A stretch of 8,662 nucleotides of DNA from an uncultured Clostridia bacterium (GTDB taxonomy: Bacteria; Bacillota; Clostridia; Oscillospirales; Ruminococcaceae): the NCBI GenBank assembly GCA_946533615.1, contig CAMNBY010000183.1, positions 1 to 8,662 of the forward strand, written 5' to 3'. Each line of letters begins with the position of its first letter. The first letter of the stretch is position 1. The notes below the pieces were generated by a model. It was not told where the DNA came from, ran no database searches, and saw only the letters and a program-made list of their open reading frames with translations. The position numbers and the translations under genes were made by a program. This document shows positions 1 through 5,998 of this stretch, one piece after another.

Positions 1-802
1 TCCTGTCGAAGCCTGCTGCGCGGGCGAGGTCGATGCCGTCGCTGATACCGAAGGCAAGGTCGGCGGCGCAGTGGGCGTCCGAGCCGACGGTGATGATCTC
101 GCCGCCGAGCTCGCGGTAGAGCTTTACATATTCAAGCGAGGGCAGGGTCTGCGCGATCTTCTGGCGAAGCCCCGAGGTGTTGATCTCGATGCCCTTGCCG
201 CGGCTTATCAGGGTCTTGAAGATCTCCCTGATGATCTCGTCATAGCGGCTCATTTCGGGGTCGATGCCGCAGTCGCCGACTATATACCTCAGAGGGTAGG
301 TCAGGTGTCCGAGCACGTCAAAGTCCGCAAGGCGGCACATTTCAAGCATCTGAGTGAAGCAGTCCCGCAGCAGCCGGTCAAGCTCTTCCCTGCTCATCTC
401 CCTGTATTTCTGCCAGTAGAAATCGGCGGCGCCGAGGTTCATGTGGTGCGAGCCGATGACGAAGTCCAGCTCGGGACGCGAGGTTATGGCTGCTGCCGCC
501 TCGGGAGCCTGCAAGGGCTGCCCGAGCTCTGTCCCGCAGAGCAGGAACGGAAAGCGTTCTTTAAGGGCTGCTGTCTCGGTGATGCTTTTCAGGGCGTAAT
601 CACGGGCGCCGAACATCTCCTTGTCGCAGAGCTGGCTCTCGGGGTAAGTGCCCTCGCTCTCGGGGAGCCAGAAATTGCAGTCACAGTGGTCTGTTATCGC
701 AAGGCGCTCAAGGCCGAGCTCCTCCGCCCTGAGACAGAGCGCAAGAGCAGGGTCACGGGCGTCAGGCGACCAGGCTGTGTGGGTGTGAAGGTCTAAAAGC
801 AT
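1..802 (-). CDS. hisK: PHP-family histidinol-phosphatase (HisJ/HisK type), 3' end missing
   Basis: Reading the minus strand from the ATG at 802 gives 267 residues before the window edge, so only a short C-terminal part is missing compared with the usual 260-280 residues. The PHP metal-site motifs appear in order: DLHTHT (residues 4-9), TDHCD (38-42), GTELG (90-94), GSHH (117-120), GHLTY (165-169), INTSG (207-211) and GSDAH (240-244). This family hydrolyses histidinol phosphate to histidinol in the cytoplasm, the penultimate part of histidine synthesis, using a multinuclear metal centre. An AAAGG element 7 nt upstream supports the start. The gene begins 18 nt after the lipoprotein stop at 821 and has no separate promoter that I can see, so cotranscription is likely. 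No other his gene is in the window. A different PHP phosphoesterase substrate is possible, but the motif set fits the HisJ/HisK subfamily well. Confidence 0.92.
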   Translation of the reverse strand, partial: MLLDLHTHTAWSPDARDPALALCLRAEELGLERLAITDHCDCNFWLPESEGTYPESQLCDKEMFGARDYALKSITETAALKERFPFLLCGTELGQPLQAPEAAAAITSRPELDFVIGSHHMNLGAADFYWQKYREMSREELDRLLRDCFTQMLEMCRLADFDVLGHLTYPLRYIVGDCGIDPEMSRYDEIIREIFKTLISRGKGIEINTSGLRQKIAQTLPSLEYVKLYRELGGEIITVGSDAHCAADLAFGISDGIDLARAAGFDR

Positions 803-820
803 AAGGCTGCCTTTCTATGG

Positions 821-1654
821 TCATTCTTCCGTTTCTTCGGGTTCTTCGGGTTCGGTGACAGCGAGAGTCTCGGGGTCGAGCGCAAGCTCGCGCTGGAGCA
901 GGACGCTGCCGTCGTCGGCGTTTGCCATTGACAGCTCGAGCCTGTATTCGCCGAGGTATCTTGCGCTGAAGTCAACGACGGTAGTGCCGTCATAGGCTGT
1001 GCCGTCGTCAAGCTTTACGCCGTTTATCCAGCTGTCATCGACCTCGGTAAAGATCGCTCCGCCCTCCATATACACTGTCTCCAGCACAGGAGCAGGATCG
1101 TCGAAGGCTCCCCTCTTGGCGAGGAACATCAGCCTGCCGTCCTCGAGGGCAAAGGAATATGACACGCCGCTGAACAGGTCAACGGGCTGCGAGCCCTTTT
1201 CCCAGTTCTTGCCGCCGTCCGCAGTCGTATAGCAGTCATAGTAAGTGTGGCCTGCGCCGCCGCCTGCGCTGACGAGCGCAAAGGCGCAGCCCTCTTTATA
1301 AGCGTTGGCCTTGCCCTGCTCGACCAGCTGAGTGAAGGTGACGGTCTCGCCGTCTGTGCTCGTGAAGCTGCCGTCCTCGATATTCGAGAGCAGCCACTCG
1401 TGCTCAGTCATATTGGGCTCGGTCTTGTCGGGAACGGAGCCGGTGCTCTCGTCGAGCTCGGAGTCCTCCTGCGAGGCAGGCTCGTCCTCGGGCTGAGACT
1501 CAGGCTCGGACGCGGTCTCGCTCTCGGGGGTCTGTTCCTGAGAGGCTGCGGGGGCGGCGGTTGTTGTGGTGTCGGCGATGCTTGAATCGACGCTGCCGCA
1601 GGAAGCAAGCAGCAGTGCTGCCAGTGCGGCAGCGATAAGTGTTGTCTTTTTCAT
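821..1654 (-). CDS. Small acidic lipoprotein with a single Asp-box motif
   Basis: I do not recognise the family. The protein has 277 residues. It begins MKKTT, then a hydrophobic stretch and a lipobox LASC with the acylated cysteine at residue 19, so it should be anchored on the outer face of the membrane. Residues 20-85 are a Ser/Glu/Pro-rich, strongly acidic linker. The remaining 190 residues look folded and contain TADGGKNW (144-151), which matches the Asp-box pattern S/T-x-D-x-G-x-x-W of sialidase/BNR-type beta-propellers. Only one box is present, too few for a propeller. The tail is again acidic (EEPEETEE). The ATG at 1654 is preferred over an in-frame ATG at 1711 because it gives a clean signal peptide, has AAAGGAGA 7 nt upstream, and because 1711 lies in the promoter's -10/start region. 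It has its own promoter and is followed after 18 nt by the histidinol-phosphatase gene. Function unknown; substrate binding at the surface is a guess. Confidence 0.88.
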   Translation of the reverse strand: MKKTTLIAAALAALLLASCGSVDSSIADTTTTAAPAASQEQTPESETASEPESQPEDEPASQEDSELDESTGSVPDKTEPNMTEHEWLLSNIEDGSFTSTDGETVTFTQLVEQGKANAYKEGCAFALVSAGGGAGHTYYDCYTTADGGKNWEKGSQPVDLFSGVSYSFALEDGRLMFLAKRGAFDDPAPVLETVYMEGGAIFTEVDDSWINGVKLDDGTAYDGTTVVDFSARYLGEYRLELSMANADDGSVLLQRELALDPETLAVTEPEEPEETEE

Positions 1655-1711
1655 CTTAATATCTCCTTTTCCGTGTTGCCTAAAATAAAGGCATCTGCGC
1701 CTTACGGTCAC

Positions 1712-1740
1712 ATTGTATCACCTGTACCGCGTGATGTCAA
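1712..1740 (-). promoter_or_regulatory. SigA-type promoter of the Asp-box lipoprotein gene
   Basis: On the minus strand, TTGACA (1740-1735) is followed by 17 nt and TACAAT (1717-1712). A TGA precedes the -10 hexamer, giving an extended -10 (TGn). Transcription should start near 1705, leaving a leader of about 50 nt that opens with a small hairpin (AAGGC/GCCTT, 1688-1703). The match to the vegetative consensus is nearly perfect. Confidence 0.85.
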
Positions 1741-1742
1741 CT

Positions 1743-1768
1743 AAAAAATGCTGACAAATGATTTACAG
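1743..1768 (-). terminator. Possible weak terminator after the DHHW lipoprotein gene
   Basis: The minus strand shows CTG...CAG with an inner AAA/TTT pairing and an internal loop (1768-1751), followed by a run of six T (1748-1743). The stem is short and interrupted, so this is a weak candidate. It lies directly before the -35 box of the next gene, where a terminator would be expected. Confidence 0.3.
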
Positions 1769-1803
1769 AATTATTCCAAATATCCGGCCTTCGGCGCTCC
1801 GCA

Positions 1804-3030
1804 TCAGTAGAGGTCGGCCTCGATAGTATCCAGGTGGGAGGGAGTATGTCCGCCCGAGATGGACACGGCAAAGAGCAGGTCTGTGGCGCCTACCTTATTC
1901 ATGAATGTGGCAGCGCCGATATTCAGGTATCTGAAATCCAGCACATATATCTTTGAGAAGCTGTGGGTAAGGAAGGGCACGATCGCGTTGCCGTAGCTGT
2001 CCTTCATTATCACAAGCACGCGGCCGTTGTCGCAGTCGGTGTCGATCTCGGTTATGCGGTCGTCGCTTGCAAGGAAGGTAAGATAGCAGGCGGCGCCCGA
2101 CATATAGTCAAAGAACAGCGAGCTCTTCTCGCCGTTTGTGAACGAGGTGCTGTAGTAGGTGGTGGTGTATTTGTTGTCGGGCTCGAAGTAGGTGAAGGTG
2201 TCGGGGTTATCCGCAAGCTCCTGATACTGGCCGCTGTAGGTGTACATCGAGCCGAGGAAGTTCTGCTTGACCTTCTTGGTGTAGGTCGAGATATCGGGGA
2301 AGGGCACGCCCGCCTGCTCGGCAAAGACCTGAGCGGCGTAGTAGGCTCCGAGGGGCTGCCAGTGGTGGTCGGTGCGCGAGTAGATATACTCGTCCTTGTG
2401 AGCGTCCAGCGCGTCATAGACGTCGATGTTTGTCACATCCTTCAAATATTTCCCGACGTTCTTTATGCACTCGTGCTGGTCGGAGAGCCCGAGCTGCTTC
2501 ATCGTTTTCTCGGGCATATAATATGCGGTGGAGAGGGGGATATCCATATTGTAGACGTTCAGGCTGTCGCCGAAGGTGGACTTGTACTTGTTCACGATAT
2601 TCGAGTACCGCTGGCTGACCTCGATCAGCTCGTAGAAAACAGGCATCGCCCTGATGTTCTCTCCTGAGCCGACAACGTAGACATTTCCGACCTGTCTTGC
2701 CTCGTCGTCGGGCGGTGCGGGAGCGGGAGCTGGAGTCGTTGTCTGCTGGGTGGTGGTCGTCGTGGTGGTCTGCTGAGTGGTAGTCGTAGTTTCGGTCTTT
2801 TTCTTGGTGGTCGTCTTTTTCTTTGTTGTGGTGGTCTCCGCGGTGGTCGTCGTCGCAGTAGTTGTGGTAGCCGCGGTCGTCGTGGTGGGCTTGGTCTCGG
2901 CGGGAGCCTCGCTGTCGGCCACGGTAACAGCCGAGGTCGTGACCGGGGGCTCGCCCGAGCTTGAGTCTGTGCTGCCGCAGGCTGTCAGCAGAAGCGCCGC
3001 CGCTGCTGCTGCAAGTGCCGTTTTGTTCAT
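1804..3030 (-). CDS. DHHW-family lipoprotein (AlgX/AlgJ-like SGNH fold) with Thr-rich linker
   Basis: The protein has 408 residues. A signal peptide ends in the lipobox LTAC (acylated Cys18). Residues about 31-100 are a threonine-dominated linker with Lys and Gln islands, then a Pro-Ala stretch. The folded part starts near residue 112. It contains TDHHW (220-224), the signature of the DHHW family, and KDSYGN (343-348). In the related AlgX/AlgJ proteins the catalytic triad is a D-x-H pair plus a downstream serine; here Asp221, His223 and Ser345 fit that order, so the active site appears intact. Family knowledge suggests O-acetyl transfer to, or removal from, a surface polysaccharide; the substrate is unknown. 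Such proteins often sit beside an MBOAT acyltransferase, but none is in this window. The ATG at 3030 has AAAGGAGA 7 nt upstream and a clean signal peptide, unlike an upstream in-frame ATG at 3075. It is flanked by its own promoter and an upstream terminator, so it is probably monocistronic. Confidence 0.9.
   Translation of the reverse strand: MNKTALAAAAAALLLTACGSTDSSSGEPPVTTSAVTVADSEAPAETKPTTTTAATTTTATTTTAETTTTKKKTTTKKKTETTTTTQQTTTTTTTQQTTTPAPAPAPPDDEARQVGNVYVVGSGENIRAMPVFYELIEVSQRYSNIVNKYKSTFGDSLNVYNMDIPLSTAYYMPEKTMKQLGLSDQHECIKNVGKYLKDVTNIDVYDALDAHKDEYIYSRTDHHWQPLGAYYAAQVFAEQAGVPFPDISTYTKKVKQNFLGSMYTYSGQYQELADNPDTFTYFEPDNKYTTTYYSTSFTNGEKSSLFFDYMSGAACYLTFLASDDRITEIDTDCDNGRVLVIMKDSYGNAIVPFLTHSFSKIYVLDFRYLNIGAATFMNKVGATDLLFAVSISGGHTPSHLDTIEADLY
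2731..2940 (-). repeat. Low-complexity threonine-codon tract encoding a surface linker
   Basis: This tract encodes linker residues about 31-100 of the DHHW lipoprotein. It is built mostly of ACN threonine codons with short Lys and Gln interruptions, and ends just before the Pro-Ala stretch. On the plus strand it appears as runs of GGT/GTC/GTG. Such linkers typically span the cell wall; the codon-level repetition makes it prone to length change. Confidence 0.85.
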
Positions 3031-3065
3031 AAGCTCATCTCCTTTTTTGTCTTTCTGATGAATAC

Positions 3066-3094
3066 ATTTTATCATTGTCGGTGGAAAATGTCAA
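3066..3094 (-). promoter_or_regulatory. SigA-type promoter of the DHHW lipoprotein gene
   Basis: On the minus strand, TTGACA (3094-3089) is followed by 17 nt and TAAAAT (3071-3066), with TGA before the -10 (extended -10). Start of transcription is expected near 3059, giving a leader of roughly 30 nt before the ATG at 3030. Confidence 0.87.
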
Positions 3095-3096
3095 GA

Positions 3097-3115
3097 CAGC
3101 ACCGCAGCGGTGCTG
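3097..3115. promoter_or_regulatory. Perfect inverted repeat abutting the -35 box
   Basis: CAGCACCG (3097-3104) and CGGTGCTG (3108-3115) form a perfect 8-bp inverted repeat with a 3-nt centre, only two bases from the -35 hexamer at 3089-3094. It lacks a following T-run on either strand, so it is not a good terminator by itself. It could be a protein-binding operator or an extra stem behind the terminator at 3121-3154. Which one cannot be told from sequence. Confidence 0.4.
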
Positions 3116-3120
3116 CCTCA

Positions 3121-3154
3121 ATACAACAAGGTGCCTGCGTGATGCAGACACCCT
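3121..3154 (-). terminator. Intrinsic terminator of the transglutaminase-like surface protein gene
   Basis: In the minus-strand RNA an 11-bp stem (3154-3144 with 3138-3128, two G-U pairs) closes a 5-nt loop and is followed by the T-rich sequence TTGTTGTATT. It lies 33 nt after the stop codon at 3188. The U-tract is interrupted by G, so efficiency may be moderate. Confidence 0.65.
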
Positions 3155-3187
3155 GACTGTTCGCTATTTGTTTCTCTTAGCGTGGGA

Positions 3188-5803
3188 TCATATATCCAGA
3201 GCAGCGAGCGACTTGCCGAACTTGTCATAGGAGCCGCTCTCGTTGGTCTCGGAGTAGCGCTGGCAGAGGAACGCCCAGACGTAGCCCCAGGCGGGACTGT
3301 CGTACTGCTTGTCGCCGACCTCGAGGAGGTAGGTATAGCCGCCGATGTCTATCTCGCCCCAGAAGTGCTGGTTGCCGCCGTTGCGGTAGCCCTTGACGAG
3401 CCTTGCGTCAAAGCCGAGGTAGTTCATCATTGCGACGAAGCCGCCGTTGTAATCGCAGCACTGTCCGCTCTTATAGTAAAAGCAGCGCTTTACGAACGAC
3501 CAGCACTTGGCCTGCGCGTTAGCGTAGTCTGTTCCCCAGAGATAGGTGAAGTTATTGTGTATCCAGTTTGCAGTGAAGATGGCCTTCTGTGCGGGAGTCC
3601 AGCCCGACTTGAAATGCGCCTTTGCAAAGTCGTCGAGTATCCCTTTCTCCTCGGCGGTCAGGGTGTAGGTCTTGTCGGGATTGCCCTTGACCTGATAGTC
3701 CACCTGCTTGAAGGTGGTTTTCTTTGAGCCGACGGAAGCGCCGTTGAGGCGGCTCTCTGCGGCTACGGAGTTTTCGATGTTCGAGAAATTGCCGTACAGG
3801 GTGGTGCCGTTGACCTTCTTGTACGAGCGCACCTTGAAGTGGTAGACGGTTCTGTTGTCAAGGCCCGACTTGGTGTAGGAGGTCGTGCCGACCTTGGTGA
3901 TGGTGGTAAGCTTCACGCATTCGTTCCAGCAGTCGAAGTCGTCGCCGCCCATCGAGAAGCTCATTTTGCTGTAGCAGCCCTTGCACCACCAGATCTCGTA
4001 GCCGTCGGCGTCGCCGCTCTTGTTCCAGCTGATCTTGACCTTTGTGCCCGTGGTTGCAAGAGACATCGTCGTCTTGCCGGGCTTAACGGTGAAGGTGCGG
4101 CTGTAGGAGCCCGTAGTGTTCGAGCCCTTGGCTGTCACCTTGATGGTGGCGGTGCCGACCTTGGTGTTGTTTGAGTATGTTACCTTGTAGTCCGAGGTGG
4201 TTAGCTTGTCGCTGCTGCCGTACTTGACGGTGACAGCGGGCTTGATTGCCGAGCCCGTATAGCTGTAAGAAGCGTAGGGTATAGTGACTTTAAGGTGTGA
4301 GTCGGAGGTTAAGTTCAGCTGCTTTACCTTGAAGGTCCTCTTGTAGCTGCCCGTCAGGTTCGAGCTCTTGGCCTTGACGGTGATGTAGGCCGTGCCGACA
4401 TTGGTGTTGTTGGAATATGTAATGGTGTAGTCGGAGGTCGGGAGCTTGTCGCTGCTGCCGTACTTGACGGTAACAGAGGGCTTTATGCCTCTGCCGCGGT
4501 AGGTGTAGGAGGCGTAGGGGATAGAGACCTTGAGATTTGAATTTGTGAGCGCCAGCGGCTTAACGGTAAATGTTCTTGTGAATGTGCCTGTGGTGTTTGA
4601 GCCCTTGGCAGTCACCTTGATGGTCGCGGTGCCGACGTTGGTGTTGTTCGAGAACGCCACGGTATAGTCGGCGGTGGTGAGCTTGGTGCCGTCATACTTG
4701 ACTGTAACCGTGGGCTTGATGCCCCTGCCGCGGTACGTGTAGGAGGCGTAGGGGATAGTTACCTTCATCAGGCTGTTGGAGTTTGAGAGGTCAAGCTTGT
4801 TGATCTTGAATGTCTTGATGATGCCGCCCGTGGTGTCTCCAAGGCCGAGGATAGTGATCTTTGCGGTGCCTGCATTCTTGTTGTTGCTGTAAGCGATGGA
4901 GTAATCTGTGCCGCTCACAAGGGTCTTCCCTGCGCAGGTGATCGTGACCGCAGGTTTGCGGGCTGTGCCGTTATATGTATAGGACGCCGCTGCCAGCTTG
5001 ACGGTACACTCATCGAACGAGCGGAGCTCGGCGGCGGTGAAGGGTATCTCGTTCTCGGTGGCATAGCTTTCGGCGGCAGAGCCCTTGACTCCGCGGATGG
5101 TGACGCCGTCGATCTTGAAATATGTATCCTTCCAGAACCAATCGTCCGCCTCTTCGTCATAGACCCAGTCGCCGTCGCTCTCGCCCGTATAGCCGATGGC
5201 GCGTTCGCCGATGGACATTACGGTCTTGGGGACGGTTACGGTCTTCAGCGACGTGCAGTTCTCGAAGGCGCGGTCGCCGATCATCAGCACATTGCCGAGG
5301 TTTATGCTGCTCAAAGCGGTGCAGCCTGCGAACGCCTGATCGGGGATAGCCTTGAGGCCGTTCATGACGGTGACGGTCTTCAGGCTCTCGCAGTTATAGA
5401 AGGCGCCCTCGCCCAAAGTCGTCAGGCTCGGCGGCAGGGTGATGCTTGTAATTCCCGAATTTGAGAAGGCGTAGCTTCCGATCTCCGTGATGGTATCGGG
5501 CAGGACGATATTTGCGGGAACGCCCGAGAAGCCCTCGTCGCCGATGGCTGTTACGGTGTGGCCGTCAACGGTCGATGGTATCGTGAGGGTCGCGGCCGAG
5601 CCGTAAACATAGACGTACTCGATCTTTGCGGTGTTGTCCGACTGTATAGAGTACTCAAAACCGAAATCATTGCTGTCGTATTCGCCGTAGGAAACAGACA
5701 CCAGCGCCGACGCTGCGAAGGCGTTTGCCTTCGGTGCGGGTGCAAGCCCCGCAAACAGTGCCGCAGCCAGAGAGACGGCTCCGACAGCTAAAAGCTTTTT
5801 CAT
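3188..5803 (-). CDS. Secreted LRR_5 / Ig-like x4 / FN3 / transglutaminase-like protein
   Basis: The protein has 871 residues and several domains. A signal peptide (1-28, cleavage after ANA) is followed by BspA-type leucine-rich repeats (about 72-203, IGxxAFxxC pattern), four Ig-like modules of the Y-x-G...KP-x-V-T-V type (about 266-335, 345-415, 423-494, 503-575), an FN3-like domain with an unusual Cys-rich insert (576-682), and a C-terminal transglutaminase-like domain (about 720-835). The catalytic set is visible: Cys782 in GQCCDY, His813 in NQHFWGE, Asp831 in LEVGD. This fold can be a protease, peptide amidase or crosslinking enzyme, so the reaction is not defined. No sortase motif, lipobox, dockerin or C-terminal membrane helix is present, so it is secreted or held non-covalently. 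The ATG at 5803 has AGGAGG 8 nt upstream; an upstream in-frame ATG at 5848 would lie at the transcription start and spoil the signal peptide. It has its own promoter and terminator, divergent from the kinase gene. Confidence 0.93.
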   Translation of the reverse strand: MKKLLAVGAVSLAAALFAGLAPAPKANAFAASALVSVSYGEYDSNDFGFEYSIQSDNTAKIEYVYVYGSAATLTIPSTVDGHTVTAIGDEGFSGVPANIVLPDTITEIGSYAFSNSGITSITLPPSLTTLGEGAFYNCESLKTVTVMNGLKAIPDQAFAGCTALSSINLGNVLMIGDRAFENCTSLKTVTVPKTVMSIGERAIGYTGESDGDWVYDEEADDWFWKDTYFKIDGVTIRGVKGSAAESYATENEIPFTAAELRSFDECTVKLAAASYTYNGTARKPAVTITCAGKTLVSGTDYSIAYSNNKNAGTAKITILGLGDTTGGIIKTFKINKLDLSNSNSLMKVTIPYASYTYRGRGIKPTVTVKYDGTKLTTADYTVAFSNNTNVGTATIKVTAKGSNTTGTFTRTFTVKPLALTNSNLKVSIPYASYTYRGRGIKPSVTVKYGSSDKLPTSDYTITYSNNTNVGTAYITVKAKSSNLTGSYKRTFKVKQLNLTSDSHLKVTIPYASYSYTGSAIKPAVTVKYGSSDKLTTSDYKVTYSNNTKVGTATIKVTAKGSNTTGSYSRTFTVKPGKTTMSLATTGTKVKISWNKSGDADGYEIWWCKGCYSKMSFSMGGDDFDCWNECVKLTTITKVGTTSYTKSGLDNRTVYHFKVRSYKKVNGTTLYGNFSNIENSVAAESRLNGASVGSKKTTFKQVDYQVKGNPDKTYTLTAEEKGILDDFAKAHFKSGWTPAQKAIFTANWIHNNFTYLWGTDYANAQAKCWSFVKRCFYYKSGQCCDYNGGFVAMMNYLGFDARLVKGYRNGGNQHFWGEIDIGGYTYLLEVGDKQYDSPAWGYVWAFLCQRYSETNESGSYDKFGKSLAALDI
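4079..5008 (-). repeat. Four tandem Ig-like modules, period about 78-80 codons
   Basis: The modules occupy 4799-5008, 4559-4771 (plus a short lead-in), 4322-4537 and 4079-4297. The SY pair of the ASYTY motif recurs at intervals of 80, 78 and 80 residues. Modules 2-4 are closely alike (IPYASY, KPxVTVKY, YSNNTxVGTA recur), while module 1 is diverged and lacks IPYASY. This suggests recent duplication of the later modules. Confidence 0.88.
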
Positions 5804-5852
5804 TTTTTCATCCTCCTTGAAAAACATCGTACAAAAATATGGACTCAAGTTA

Positions 5853-5882
5853 ATGATACCACACCGCAGCAGGGCTTGTCAA
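5853..5882 (-). promoter_or_regulatory. SigA-type promoter of the transglutaminase-like surface protein gene
   Basis: On the minus strand, TTGACA (5882-5877), an 18-nt spacer and TATCAT (5858-5853), with TGG before the -10 (extended -10). The start should fall near 5846, giving a leader of about 43 nt. The promoter is back to back with the kinase promoter; their -35 boxes are 55 nt apart. Confidence 0.82.
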
Positions 5883-5937
5883 TGTGCTTATTCTACAATT
5901 CGGACTATTGATTTTCTTACATATTAACTAATTGCTC

Positions 5938-5966
5938 TTTACATTTGCGGGGGTTTGTGGTATGAT
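5938..5966 (+). promoter_or_regulatory. SigA-type promoter of the protein kinase gene
   Basis: TTTACA (5938-5943), 17-nt spacer, TATGAT (5961-5966), with TGG before the -10 (extended -10). Transcription should begin near 5973, about 26 nt before the kinase ATG. This also argues against the upstream in-frame TTG at 5978 as start codon. Confidence 0.82.
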
Positions 5967-5998
5967 TTATACACAACTTGTTCAGGGCGGGTGAAAAA

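Noticed and set aside
71..796. Long plus-strand open frame of 241 codons
   Set aside because: It is antisense to the histidinol-phosphatase, whose seven PHP motifs, ribosome site and start fit the minus strand; the plus frame has no recognisable domain.
1963..2667. Plus-strand open frame of 234 codons
   Set aside because: Shadow of the DHHW lipoprotein gene; its Val/Gly-rich product follows from the complementary codons and shows no domain.
2731..2940. Repeated short units as a possible CRISPR array or tandem DNA element
   Set aside because: The repetition is simply Thr codons in frame within a lipoprotein linker; there are no regular spacers.
3182..3727. Plus-strand open frame of 181 codons
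   Set aside because: Antisense to the transglutaminase-like domain, whose Cys-His-Asp motifs establish the minus strand as coding.
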